Source: CAYMEV01 sp964431655 [NCBI: uncultured bacterium] | GTDB lineage: Bacteria > CAYMEV01 | Length of the DNA stretch: 15,045 nucleotides | NCBI GenBank assembly: GCA_964431655.1 | Contig: CAYSKJ010000072.1 | Location: 1-15,045, forward strand | Direction of reading: 5' to 3' | Part shown: in pieces, positions 1 to 8,063 of the stretch | Position numbering within the stretch: the stretch's first letter is position 1 | Layout: every line of letters begins with the position of its first letter | Made by a program: the position numbers and the translations under genes | Notes under the pieces: generated by a model | Database searches by the model: none | Told to the model about the DNA's origin: nothing | Seen by the model: only the letters and a program-made list of their open reading frames with translations

Positions 1-54
1 ATGTGGGGACATTTCTATTTTGCTCAATGGGGACATTATCATTTTGGTACAACA
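1..54. mobile_element. Probable insertion-sequence terminus (IS21-like end), truncated by window edge
   Basis: The 10-base word TGGGGACATT occurs at 4-13 and again at 28-37, 24 bases apart, and the stretch ends near 54 in ACAACA. Read on the minus strand it begins TGTTGTACC and carries two AATGTCCCCA copies. Ends with a terminal TG...CA and tandem transposase-binding repeats are typical of the IS21 family; the family assignment is from memory of such ends and is not proven. No transposase sequence is inside the window; it would lie to the left. Confidence 0.4.
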
Positions 55-74
55 TCAAAATTAAATAAAAGGTC

Positions 75-126
75 TTGACAGTATATTTTATATTTTCTTT
101 TAAATTTTGACTTTTTCGTTTATGAT
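75..126 (+). promoter_or_regulatory. Candidate sigma-A-type promoter for the long operon
   Basis: A perfect -35 hexamer TTGACA is at 75-80. At 17-18 bases spacing only a weak -10 (TTTTAA or TTTAAA, 98-104) follows. A better -10, TATGAT, sits at 121-126 but lacks a good -35. A second TTGACT at 107-112 repeats the first motif. The region is very AT-rich and lies just upstream of the ftcD ribosome binding site, so a promoter here is likely; the exact pair is uncertain. Confidence 0.45.
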
Positions 127-161
127 ACAGCTCAATATTTAAAATAATCGGGAGGATTTTT

Positions 162-1820
162 ATGAAACTTGTAGAATGTGTTCCTAATTTCAGTGAAGGA
201 AGGGACAGCGCGAAGATTGAACAGATAATTAAGGAGATAAGGGAAACCAGGAATGTGATGCTTTTGGATGTAGATCCTGGAGAGGCCACCAACAGAACGG
301 TAGTTACCTTCATCGGGCCTCCCGGGGACGCTGTTGAGGCAGCCTTCAGGGCAATTAAAAGGGCATCCCAGGTTATTGACATGAGAACCCATAAGGGAGA
401 ACACCCGCGGATGGGCGCAACGGATGTCTGCCCCTTCGTTCCGGTCAGCGAAATGAGTGTCGGGGAGTGCGTCGAGCTTGCTAAAAAACTGGGTGAAAGG
501 GTTGGAAAGGAGCTTTCCATACCTGTATATCTTTATGAATACGCTGCCTCCAAGCCGGACAGGAAATCCCTGTCCAGCATTAGGAAGGGTGAATACGAGG
601 GGTTTGAAGAAAAGATACGGGATGACCACTGGAAGCCGGATTTCGGACCTTCCCTTTTCAATGCCCAGTCTGGATGCACAGCCATTGGGGTAAGGGAGTT
701 TCTGATAGCCTATAATGTCAACCTCAATACCCGGGATAAGAAAAAGGCAAACAGGATTGCCAAAATAATAAGGGAGAGCGGATATACAGATAAAGGGGAC
801 AGGGATGAGGACGGAAAACCTGTTCTGGTGCCCGGCAGGCTCCAGGAATGCAGGGCTGTAGGCTGGTATATTGATGAATATAATATGGCCCAGGTGTCCA
901 TAAACCTGACCAACTTCAAGATAACACCCATACACCTTGCCTTTGACACGGTTTGCGAAGAAGCGGAAAAACTGGGGTTAAGGGTCACCGGGAGTGAGAT
1001 AGTCGGACTTGTGCCCAAAGAAGCCATGCTCATGGCAGGCAAGCATTATCTTGAAAAACAGGGCGAGAACACAGGCATTCCTGAAAAGGACATAATTGCT
1101 AATGCAGTACAGTCCATGGGACTGAGCGAAGTATCAGAGTTCAACGTACAGGACAAGATTATTGAATATGCCTACAAAAAGGATAAAAAAGGACTTGTGG
1201 ATATGCAGGTGGATGAATTTTCCGATCTTCTTTCCACCGATGCCCCGGCCCCCGGGGGGGGCAGTGTGGCCGCCCTGAACGGAGCCCTCTCTGCATCCCT
1301 GACTGCTATGGTTGCATCCCTTACCCTGGGGAAGAAAAAATACAAAGAGCATGAGGAGCTTATGAAGGAGATTGCCCAGGAGGCCCAGGACCTCAAATAT
1401 TTTTTCCTGGGTGCCGTGGATGAAGATACCGAGGCTTTTAATGAGATAATGGATGCGTTTTCCCTTCCAAAAAAAACCGATGAAGATAACCAGAAAAGGA
1501 ATGATGCGATCCAGATGGCTACCAGAAAGGCGACGATGGTCCCTTTCAATGTCCTGGGCAGTACCAAGAGACTTGCAGACCTTGCACTCACCGTGGCGGA
1601 AAAAGGGAATAAAAACAGCCTTTCCGATTCTGGTGTTGCCGGCCTTACAGCTCAGTCAGCCTGTACGGGGGCTTATTATAATGTGATGATAAACCTCGGG
1701 GGTATTGAGGACCAGGAATTCAAAAAGGATATTTCTGAAAAAGCCTCATTTATCAGGGAACAGGTCCTCTCGGTTACCGGCAGAATAGAAAAAATACTAT
1801 CAGATGAACTTGGAGAATAA
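162..1820 (+). CDS. ftcD: Bifunctional glutamate formimidoyltransferase / formimidotetrahydrofolate cyclodeaminase
   Basis: This cytosolic enzyme takes the formimino group of N-formiminoglutamate from histidine breakdown onto tetrahydrofolate, releasing glutamate, and then deaminates formimino-THF to methenyl-THF plus ammonia. The 552 residues match the full bifunctional length. The N-terminus MKLVECVPNFSEG is the family signature, and the THKGEHPRMGATD segment (76-88) holds the expected catalytic histidine (H81). The transferase halves span about 1-180 and 181-300. The cyclodeaminase domain starts near 345, with its glycine-rich APAPGGGS loop at 360-367 and an acidic VDEDTEAFNEIM helix around 419-430. 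The ATG at 162 follows GGGAGG (150-155) by 6 bases. It is the first gene of the operon, 23 bases before the peptidase. Other histidine-pathway genes (hutH, hutU, hutI) are not in the window. Confidence 0.95.
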   Translation: MKLVECVPNFSEGRDSAKIEQIIKEIRETRNVMLLDVDPGEATNRTVVTFIGPPGDAVEAAFRAIKRASQVIDMRTHKGEHPRMGATDVCPFVPVSEMSVGECVELAKKLGERVGKELSIPVYLYEYAASKPDRKSLSSIRKGEYEGFEEKIRDDHWKPDFGPSLFNAQSGCTAIGVREFLIAYNVNLNTRDKKKANRIAKIIRESGYTDKGDRDEDGKPVLVPGRLQECRAVGWYIDEYNMAQVSINLTNFKITPIHLAFDTVCEEAEKLGLRVTGSEIVGLVPKEAMLMAGKHYLEKQGENTGIPEKDIIANAVQSMGLSEVSEFNVQDKIIEYAYKKDKKGLVDMQVDEFSDLLSTDAPAPGGGSVAALNGALSASLTAMVASLTLGKKKYKEHEELMKEIAQEAQDLKYFFLGAVDEDTEAFNEIMDAFSLPKKTDEDNQKRNDAIQMATRKATMVPFNVLGSTKRLADLALTVAEKGNKNSLSDSGVAGLTAQSACTGAYYNVMINLGGIEDQEFKKDISEKASFIREQVLSVTGRIEKILSDELGE

Positions 1821-1843
1821 ATATAACAAAGGAGTAGACTTGA

Positions 1844-3079
1844 ATGGACAGAAATCAGAAAAAGAATGAAATTATCAGATATTACAATGAAAACAGGGAA
1901 AGGTTCAGAGAGAAGCTGGTAAAAATCCTAAAGGAAATGGTAGCCCAGAAGACCATCAATGTAGTTACAGAAAAAATGCCTGAATTTCCATTTTTAAAGC
2001 ACAGGGGAGAGGAATACAGGGTAGGCGACATTGCAATAAAGGAGCTTGAAAAACTCGGGATCAGATATGAGGTATTTTCAAAACAGAAGGAGAGGCCAAA
2101 TATTATAGGGCACTATGGTAAAAACACTGCTGAAAAGAGGCTTTTCATAGCATCCCACATGGATATAGTCCCTCCGGGGGATGGCTGGCAGACAGATCCC
2201 TTTGATATGAAGTTAACTGGCAATAAGGCATATGGGCGTGGAGTCCTGGATAACAAGGGCCCGCTGGTAAGCTCGATTATCGCCCTGGAGATACTTAAAA
2301 ATACTGTGGCTGAGAGTGAAATAGAAGGTGATTTTCAGGTAGCCTTCCTGTCTGATGAAGAAGCCCACGAGGAGGTTGACTACGGCATCGGCTATCTGCT
2401 GGAGGATAAGCTTATCAATCCAACCTATGCCATCATCCCGGATATCGGAGGCAATATGCTGGAAATAGACATTGCTGAGAAGGGGAGGGTCGTGGCAAAG
2501 GTTATTGCCAGGGGTGTTCAGGCCCACGGTTCCACTCCTGAAAGGGGCGACAATGCCATCAACAGGATGGCAAGGTTTCTTACAAAGCTGGAAAATTATA
2601 CCCTGGAGCACGGCAATGACGAGATACTCGGCATGCCTACAGTTAATACAGGAGAGATCAGGGGAGGGTCAGCCCCTAATATCGTTCCTTCTGTCTGTGA
2701 AGCTGTTCTGGATATAAGGCTGGTAAAGGACATGACTCCAGACAAAATAAAAAAAGAGCTGGAGCAACTGCTTTGCGATGAAAAGGATTGGATAGACATA
2801 ATAATCAGGGGAGGCACCTATCCCCACAGCATAGACCCTGAAAATGAGCTGGTAAAATCAGTTATTGATAACAGCAGAAAATATTTTCATCTGGAACCCA
2901 AACCTTTCGGCAGCGGCGGCGGAACCTATGCAAAAAAGCTTAATATGTGCGGTATAAAGGCCATCGGTTTCGGACCGGGAGACGATAATGCCTTTCATAT
3001 GGCCAATGAATATGTGGAGATAGATCAGTTACTGGATTTTAGTGCACTTATATGCCTGATAGCCCTGGATCTAATATAA
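1844..3079 (+). CDS. M20 family zinc dipeptidase (Sapep / PepV-like)
   Basis: Cytosolic metallopeptidase of 411 residues that probably hydrolyses dipeptides or related N-acyl amino acids, supplying free amino acids for fermentation. Di-zinc ligands of the M20 family are visible in order: H105 and D107 in SHMDIVP, D136 in GRGVLDNKG, the catalytic/bridging pair E172-E173 in SDEEAHE, D200, and H385 in AFHMANEY. The inserted dimerisation domain (about 210-320) carries H228 in the expected VQAHGSTPE context. The family also includes deacetylases and ArgE/DapE-type enzymes. The N-terminal helix and the wide spacing before H105 favour the Sapep/PepV-like dipeptidase branch, but the substrate is not certain. 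The start ATG 1844 has AAAGGAG at 1828-1834. It lies 23 bases after ftcD and is probably co-transcribed. Confidence 0.88.
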   Translation: MDRNQKKNEIIRYYNENRERFREKLVKILKEMVAQKTINVVTEKMPEFPFLKHRGEEYRVGDIAIKELEKLGIRYEVFSKQKERPNIIGHYGKNTAEKRLFIASHMDIVPPGDGWQTDPFDMKLTGNKAYGRGVLDNKGPLVSSIIALEILKNTVAESEIEGDFQVAFLSDEEAHEEVDYGIGYLLEDKLINPTYAIIPDIGGNMLEIDIAEKGRVVAKVIARGVQAHGSTPERGDNAINRMARFLTKLENYTLEHGNDEILGMPTVNTGEIRGGSAPNIVPSVCEAVLDIRLVKDMTPDKIKKELEQLLCDEKDWIDIIIRGGTYPHSIDPENELVKSVIDNSRKYFHLEPKPFGSGGGTYAKKLNMCGIKAIGFGPGDDNAFHMANEYVEIDQLLDFSALICLIALDLI

Positions 3080-3113
3080 TTAGCGAGGACTACGGAAGAC
3101 TGGTTTTCCAGTG

Positions 3114-3118
3114 GGAGG
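3114..3118 (+). promoter_or_regulatory. Ribosome binding site that selects the TTG start at 3127
   Basis: GGAGG within GTGGGAGGTG ends 8 bases before TTG 3127. The in-frame ATG at 3052 lies inside the end of the peptidase gene and has no comparable site, so the TTG is the better start. Confidence 0.6.
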
Positions 3119-3126
3119 TGCACCCC

Positions 3127-3510
3127 TTGAAGAAAAACACCGGAAGGCTTATTCTTTTTTTAATTACTTCTCTGGTGTTTTTCTTATTCCTGATGGAGAT
3201 AACCAGAAGCCTTATTCTTGCATACCTTGCATTTTTAATTTATTTATTTACATTGAAGTCATTTATATTTAAAACCTATTATAGGCTTTATGAAAAAGGT
3301 CTTTGCAAAGTACAGCTCGGATTCAGCGAAAACAGGTCCTATAGTGCTTTCAGGAAAATATTTAACAGCAATGACAGCATCCTGCTTGCCACTGTGGAAA
3401 AGTATTCATTTCTTGCAAAGACCCGGGGCATTGAGCTTGTCTTTGAAGACCCGGAGCTTAAGAACAGGGTAGCTGGTTTTTTGGAGGACAGGATTGCAGA
3501 AGATAACTGA
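3127..3510 (+). CDS. Small membrane protein, unknown function
   Basis: I do not recognise a named family. From the TTG start the product is 127 residues: a short basic N-terminus (KKNTGR), two closely spaced hydrophobic helices (about 7-24 and 28-48), then a soluble, mixed-charge C-terminal part of about 75 residues. A two-helix hairpin followed by a small cytosolic domain resembles bacterial YcxB/PH-like membrane proteins, but this is only a resemblance in layout. An in-frame ATG at 3052 would add 25 residues and overlap the peptidase; the GGAGG placement argues against it. The 3' end overlaps the next gene by 17 bases, which suggests translational coupling. It probably belongs to the operon. 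Confidence 0.65.
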   Translation: MKKNTGRLILFLITSLVFFLFLMEITRSLILAYLAFLIYLFTLKSFIFKTYYRLYEKGLCKVQLGFSENRSYSAFRKIFNSNDSILLATVEKYSFLAKTRGIELVFEDPELKNRVAGFLEDRIAEDN

Positions 3511-3769
3511 AGATGAAAGACAGCTGGTGGACAAAATAGCAGATAACATATCCAGAAGACGCCTTTCAGTGCCTGCCATACTTTTTCTCGAGATGACCAA
3601 GCCACTTAGCTTCATTGGCTCATCCCTTGTAGCATTTTTTGAGCCTGTGATACAGAGCATAGTTCCCTTCCAGGATATAGAAAGCTTCAGAAAATTTATT
3701 GAAGACCGGGAAAATGTTGAATATCTGATCCAGGAAATTGAAAAAAAAGGCTCAATGAAAGGCAAATAA
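3494..3769 (+). CDS. Small conserved-looking protein, unknown function
   Basis: This 91-residue product starts at TTG 3494, with GGAGG at 3483-3487 six bases upstream, inside the end of the preceding gene (17-base overlap). The sequence begins with a charged helix (DERQLVDKIADNISRRR). A moderately hydrophobic centre containing FLEMTKPLSFIGS and FFEPVIQSI follows, with a charged helical tail (FRKFIEDRENVEYLIQEIEKK). There is no clear transmembrane segment, cysteine motif or enzyme signature. A Pro-Leu-Ser-Phe-Ile motif followed by FFEP hints at a small peripheral membrane or subunit-like protein, but no function can be assigned. It is coupled to the gene before it and lies 31 bases before the GlmL-like gene, so it is probably part of the same complex or pathway. 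Confidence 0.65.
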   Translation: MQKITEDERQLVDKIADNISRRRLSVPAILFLEMTKPLSFIGSSLVAFFEPVIQSIVPFQDIESFRKFIEDRENVEYLIQEIEKKGSMKGK

Positions 3770-3800
3770 ATAATTATTAAAATAATCTGGAGGTCATTTT

Positions 3801-5633
3801 GTGGAGAGCAATTTACCGGAAAACATTAACTCAATCCTTGCAACGGATTGCGGAAGCACGACAACCAAAGCTATCCTGATTGAAAAGAAAGGTGATGAAT
3901 ACAGGCTTATTGTAAGGGGAGAAGCCCCTACTACGGTTGAGGCGCCTGCCGAGGATGTTACCAAGGGTGTCCTGAATGCCGTCAAAGAGGTTGAGGAGCT
4001 TGCAGGAAGAAAGATACTTGACGGGGACAGGATAATGACGCCTATGAAAGACGGCGAGGGCGTGGATATATACATTTCAACATCTTCCGCCGGAGGCGGA
4101 CTGCAGATGATGGTAGCGGGCGTCGTCAAAAATATGACCGCTGAAAGCGCCGCAAGGGCTGCCCTCGGTGCCGGTGCCATAGTCATGGATACCATAGCAT
4201 CCAATGACAGGAGGCTCCCCTATGAGCAGATTGAAAGGATCAGGCATCTGAGGCCTGATATGATACTGCTTTCTGGCGGGATTGACGGCGGGACAGTCAA
4301 ACATGTGGTGGATCTTGCCGAGAGAATAAGGGCTGCAAACCCAAAGCCGAGGCTGGGCATAGGCTTTAAGCTGCCTGTGATCTATGCGGGGAACAGGGAT
4401 GCCACCGAGGAGATAGAGCATCTATTAAAAGATATCACCTCCCTTGATATTGTTCCAAATATAAGGCCCAGGCTGGAAATTGAGAATCTCCTGCCGGCAA
4501 GGGAAAAGATCCATGATCTGTTCATGGAACATGTCATGGCCCAGGCTCCGGGCTACGACAAGCTTATGACCTGGACCGATGTCCCTATAATGCCCACCCC
4601 GGGAGCTGTAGGGCTCATTATTCAGACCATTGCTGAGCTTCAGAAGATACAGGCAGTCGGGGTTGACATAGGAGGTGCTACCACTGATGTTTTCAGTGTA
4701 TTTCAGAATACCTTCAACAGGACGGTCAGTGCAAACCTTGGAATGAGCTATTCCATAAGCAATGTCTTTGCTGAGGCCGGCCTGGATAATGTTATGAGGT
4801 GGGTTCCTTTCAATATTAAGGAAAGCGAGCTCAGGAACAGGATAAAAAACAAGATGATAAGACCCACTACCATACCCCAGATGATGCAGGAACTGGTTTT
4901 AGAGCAGGCTGTGGCAAAAGAAGCCCTGCGGCTTGCCTTTATCCAGCACAAGGAGTTTGCCGTGGGTTTGAAGGGTGTCCAGAAGCAGAGGACTATATCT
5001 GATGCCTTTGACCAGAAGCTTTCAGGTGAAAGCCTGGTTAATATGATGGAGCTAGATCTGCTTGTCGGCTCAGGGGGCGTCCTGTCCCATGCACCCAGGA
5101 GGCACCAGTCAGCCCTGATGCTTATTGATGCATTCCTGCCGGAAGGCATAACAATGCTTGCTGTTGACTCCATATTCATGATGCCTCAGCTGGGTGTCCT
5201 CTCCACAGTACACAAGGTTGCAGCCATGGAGGTATTTAATAAGGACTGCATGATCAAGCTTGGTTCTTGTGTAGCTCCGGTGGGTAATGCAAAGAGGGAA
5301 GGCATGGAAATAATGCAGGTGGAAATGGAGCTTCCCGGAGGTGAAAAGAAGGAATTTGCATTAAAATACGGTGAAATGAAACTTATTCCCCTTGGGGTTG
5401 ATGAAAAAGCCAGAGTTGTTCTGAAACCGCAGAAGGGTTTTGATGCCGGCGAAGGCAGGAACAAGAAAAGAGAGGCATATGTAGAAGGCGGGGTTGTTGG
5501 TGTCATCTTTGACGGAAGGGGCAGGAATCCGCTGAATATTCCCTCCAATGAATCGGATCGGGTCAGGAAACTCTTGGAGTGGATGGATGAGCTGAGGGTA
5601 TATCCCAAAGACAAGATTCAGAATCTATATTAA
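3801..5633 (+). CDS. GlmL/MutL-type ASKHA ATPase, extended form
   Basis: The 610-residue protein belongs to the glutamate mutase L family, ASKHA-fold ATPases linked to reactivation of adenosylcobalamin mutases. Nucleotide-binding motifs are plain: phosphate-1 DCGSTTTK (16-23), a connect region with LLSGGIDGG (156-164), phosphate-2 DIGGATTDV (289-297), and the adenosine-type VGSGGVLSHAP (422-432). Typical GlmL proteins are near 460 residues. Here about 140 extra residues follow 470, predicted mostly beta and rich in Gly/Val, ending in a charged helix. No mutase S or E subunit gene is in the window, so a classical glutamate-mutase role is not supported by context. The start GTG 3801 has GGAGG at 3789-3793. 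It is followed after 13 bases by the barrel-sandwich protein, and the pair opens the membrane-protein block. It probably acts in the cytosol on a membrane partner. Confidence 0.82.
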   Translation: MESNLPENINSILATDCGSTTTKAILIEKKGDEYRLIVRGEAPTTVEAPAEDVTKGVLNAVKEVEELAGRKILDGDRIMTPMKDGEGVDIYISTSSAGGGLQMMVAGVVKNMTAESAARAALGAGAIVMDTIASNDRRLPYEQIERIRHLRPDMILLSGGIDGGTVKHVVDLAERIRAANPKPRLGIGFKLPVIYAGNRDATEEIEHLLKDITSLDIVPNIRPRLEIENLLPAREKIHDLFMEHVMAQAPGYDKLMTWTDVPIMPTPGAVGLIIQTIAELQKIQAVGVDIGGATTDVFSVFQNTFNRTVSANLGMSYSISNVFAEAGLDNVMRWVPFNIKESELRNRIKNKMIRPTTIPQMMQELVLEQAVAKEALRLAFIQHKEFAVGLKGVQKQRTISDAFDQKLSGESLVNMMELDLLVGSGGVLSHAPRRHQSALMLIDAFLPEGITMLAVDSIFMMPQLGVLSTVHKVAAMEVFNKDCMIKLGSCVAPVGNAKREGMEIMQVEMELPGGEKKEFALKYGEMKLIPLGVDEKARVVLKPQKGFDAGEGRNKKREAYVEGGVVGVIFDGRGRNPLNIPSNESDRVRKLLEWMDELRVYPKDKIQNLY

Positions 5634-5646
5634 CAGGAGGAAAAAA

Positions 5647-6771
5647 ATGGGAGAAGCATATACACCCGGACTCAAGGTCACGGGAATGACCATAGTGAAA
5701 AAAGAGAGAAGGCTTCCCTTGCTGGGTGATGTTCTGCCCTCAAAGGGAGATAAGGTTAAAGCCGAGGATGTTGTGGCCAAGACAGAACTGCCGGGCCCCA
5801 TTACTCCGGTTAATGTCGCTAATGTTCTGTCCTGCCTGCCGGGGGATATCCCCGGCCTTTTGAGAAAACAGGCAGGGGACAAAGTCTCAAAGGGAGAAAC
5901 CATTGCATCCCTGAAGACCTTTTTCGGTTTGTTCACTTCCCTCTGCAAAGCGCCTACTTCCGGCGTAATTGAGGATATCTCAAAGACTACAGGCCAGGTA
6001 TATATAAGGGGGGACTCCATTCCTGTTGAAGTAAAGGCATATATTGACGGTGAGATCATAGATGTCCTAGAAAAAGAGGGTGTCATTATCCAGGCCGAGG
6101 GTGCCTTTATCCAGGGCATTTTCGGCATTGGGCCGGAAACTGTCGGCGAGATAGAGGTTATAGTTGAAAACCCCGAGGATGTCATCACAGAGGATATGCT
6201 CCATGAAAGTCATGAGGGAAAGGTCCTGGTGGGGGGCAGTCTGATAACCTACGAGGCACTGCAGAAAGCGGTGGAACTGAAGGTGAATGCTGTAATCGTC
6301 GGGGGTTTTAATGACAAGGATCTGAGAGAATTTCTCGGTTATGACCTCGGTGTAGCCATCACCGGCAAGGAGGATAAGGGTATAACCCTGGTTATTACGG
6401 AAGGATTCGGCAAGATCAATATCGCCAGGAAAACCTTTGACCTTTTTTGTGAAAACCGTGGGAAAAAGGCCTCTGTGAACGGAGCTACCCAGATACGTGC
6501 AGGGGTTATAAGGCCTGAGATAATAATTCCCAAACAATATGAAGAGAAAGAGGATATAAAGGAAGTGCAGATGGAGGGGCTTGTTGCCGGTACGCCGGTA
6601 AGGATTATTCGAGAACCCTATTTCGGTCTTCTCGGGAAGATAAAAGAAATGCCCGTCAAGCTGAAAATGATGGAGTCGGAGACTATGGTCAGGACGGTTG
6701 TTGTCGCCCTGGATGAAAAGGGTGAAGATGTGCTGGTTCCCCGCGCCAATGTTGAGATAATTGAGACATGA
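5647..6771 (+). CDS. Barrel-sandwich (lipoyl-like) / KOW-like domain protein, unknown function
   Basis: A soluble 374-residue protein without signal peptide or membrane helix. Residues about 20-130 look like a barrel-sandwich hybrid of the kind in biotinyl/lipoyl carriers and RnfC: LLGDVLPSKGDKVKAEDVVA and, about 50 residues later, KQAGDKVSKGETIASL, then APTSGVIEDIS. There is no lipoylated or biotinylated lysine motif (no MKM or DK-A), so it is probably not a swinging-arm carrier. A middle alpha/beta region (185-295) carries VIVGGFND and NGATQIRAGVIRPEI. The C-terminal 60 residues (from GLVAGTPVRI) fit a KOW/SH3-like barrel: turns around PYFGLLGKI, then a paired strand ending LVPRANVEII. The start ATG 5647 has AGGAGG at 5635-5640. 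Its place between the ATPase and the membrane genes suggests it bridges them. The fold assignments are inferences. Confidence 0.75.
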   Translation: MGEAYTPGLKVTGMTIVKKERRLPLLGDVLPSKGDKVKAEDVVAKTELPGPITPVNVANVLSCLPGDIPGLLRKQAGDKVSKGETIASLKTFFGLFTSLCKAPTSGVIEDISKTTGQVYIRGDSIPVEVKAYIDGEIIDVLEKEGVIIQAEGAFIQGIFGIGPETVGEIEVIVENPEDVITEDMLHESHEGKVLVGGSLITYEALQKAVELKVNAVIVGGFNDKDLREFLGYDLGVAITGKEDKGITLVITEGFGKINIARKTFDLFCENRGKKASVNGATQIRAGVIRPEIIIPKQYEEKEDIKEVQMEGLVAGTPVRIIREPYFGLLGKIKEMPVKLKMMESETMVRTVVVALDEKGEDVLVPRANVEIIET

Positions 6772-6804
6772 TATTCAAAATATTAAATATATAGGAGAAA
6801 AGAT

Positions 6805-8061
6805 ATGAGAAAAAGCATCCTCTATCTGGTTTTGCTTATGATGTTATTTTCTTTTTTCCATGTTTATGCCCAGGAAGAATCTGACAGCATAGTCTCTGAT
6901 ACTGCTGAAGATTCCGCGGAAACGGAGGTTATACCCGTTGTTCAGCAAGTTCCGGGACCTTTTGATGTCAGGGCTCTGGATCATCCCAATGATAATGGCA
7001 AATCTCTGATAATTACCTGGGACCATTCACCATGGGAAAAGGAAGACAGAATCCTGCTCTACAGGGTACTGCGGTCGGAAAAGAAAACAGGCCCCTTTTT
7101 CGAGATTGCCACTGTTCCTGTCCTGGAGAATGAATACACTGATTCAACCGTTTACCCGGACAGTCCTTTCTATTACAAGGTCCTGGCCGAGGACAGGGAG
7201 GGTAATGTATCCAGGGATGACGTATTTCCAGCCGAAGGCATTGCCAGTGCCCAGTTCTTTCACGCCGGCAGGCTGAACATGCTGATTATACTTGCTATTC
7301 TCAGCTTCTTTATACTCTACAGCATAAACCGGGCCAGGAAGAACCCCTATGGTTATATCAGGCCTATCGCAGGTCTGTCTGCCGTGGAGGAGGCCATAGG
7401 GAGGGCAACTGAAATGGGAAAACCAACCCTTTTTGTCTCCGGGATAATGGATATGGACGATGTTCAGACCATTGCCGGCATTACAATACTGGGCCAGGTA
7501 TCCAAAATGTGTGCTGAATATGATACCCCTATACTTGTTCCCACCTGCAGGAGTGTTGTTATGTCTACCTCCCAGGAAGTGGTCAGGGAGGCCTACCTGA
7601 AAGCAGGAAGGCCTGATGCATACAATCAGGACAGGATATGGTATATGACCGATGACCAGTTCGGTTTTGCCGCTGGTGTGGATGGCGTCATAATAAGGGA
7701 AAAGCCTGCGGCAGTATTCCTTCTGGGCCGATTCTATGCCGAATCCCTTATCCTTGCTGAAACGGGCAACTTTGTCGGAGCCATACAGATAGCAGGCACA
7801 GCCGAGGCTAGCCAGCTGCCTTTCTTTGTCACTGCCTGCGACTATACTCTTATAGGCGAGGAACTTTTCGCCGCCAGCGCCTACCTTTCCAGGGACCCCA
7901 TGTCCGTAGGAAGCCTCAAGGGCCAGGACTGGGGCAAGGCTGTTATCATTCTTGTTCTGGCTCTTGGGTTCATCTTTTCACTGGTGTCCTATTTCAAAGA
8001 GCCCCTGGGAATGTCCTTTGACATCCTCCAGGCCTTCAAAAATCTATTCAAGGTGGTTTAG
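6805..8061 (+). CDS. Secreted FN3 domain / transmembrane / cytosolic domain protein (DUF6754-like)
   Basis: The 418-residue product has an N-terminal signal peptide (basic MRK, hydrophobic 5-20, likely cut after VYA at 22), an acidic linker, and a fibronectin type III-like domain (about 51-143; LIITWDHSP, LLYRVLRSEK, PFYYKVLAED). A transmembrane helix spans about 157-174, with the positive NRARK just after it. Residues 185-372 form a conserved-looking alpha/beta domain with VSGIMDMDDVQTIAG, PTCRSVVMSTSQE and AGTAEASQLPF. A second helix spans 378-395, with an amphipathic tail. The FN3 part should be outside the cell and the main domain inside. I believe this matches the uncharacterised DUF6754 family, from memory. 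The start ATG 6805 has AGGAG at 6793-6797. The next gene starts 2 bases after its stop. Function unknown; a subunit of the membrane complex is the best reading. Confidence 0.8.
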   Translation: MRKSILYLVLLMMLFSFFHVYAQEESDSIVSDTAEDSAETEVIPVVQQVPGPFDVRALDHPNDNGKSLIITWDHSPWEKEDRILLYRVLRSEKKTGPFFEIATVPVLENEYTDSTVYPDSPFYYKVLAEDREGNVSRDDVFPAEGIASAQFFHAGRLNMLIILAILSFFILYSINRARKNPYGYIRPIAGLSAVEEAIGRATEMGKPTLFVSGIMDMDDVQTIAGITILGQVSKMCAEYDTPILVPTCRSVVMSTSQEVVREAYLKAGRPDAYNQDRIWYMTDDQFGFAAGVDGVIIREKPAAVFLLGRFYAESLILAETGNFVGAIQIAGTAEASQLPFFVTACDYTLIGEELFAASAYLSRDPMSVGSLKGQDWGKAVIILVLALGFIFSLVSYFKEPLGMSFDILQAFKNLFKVV

Positions 8062-8063
8062 AG

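Noticed and set aside
1172-1591. Long minus-strand open frame opposite the cyclodeaminase part of ftcD
   Set aside because: Antisense to a well-supported gene and without a recognisable product or ribosome binding site; it is a by-product of codon bias.
4748-5179. Long minus-strand open frame opposite the ATPase gene
   Set aside because: Antisense to clear ASKHA motifs, low-complexity Ser/Thr composition and no start signal.
5647-6771. Biotin or lipoyl carrier protein
   Set aside because: The fold pattern is suggestive, but there is no Met-Lys-Met or Asp-Lys-Ala type modification site in the expected hairpin.
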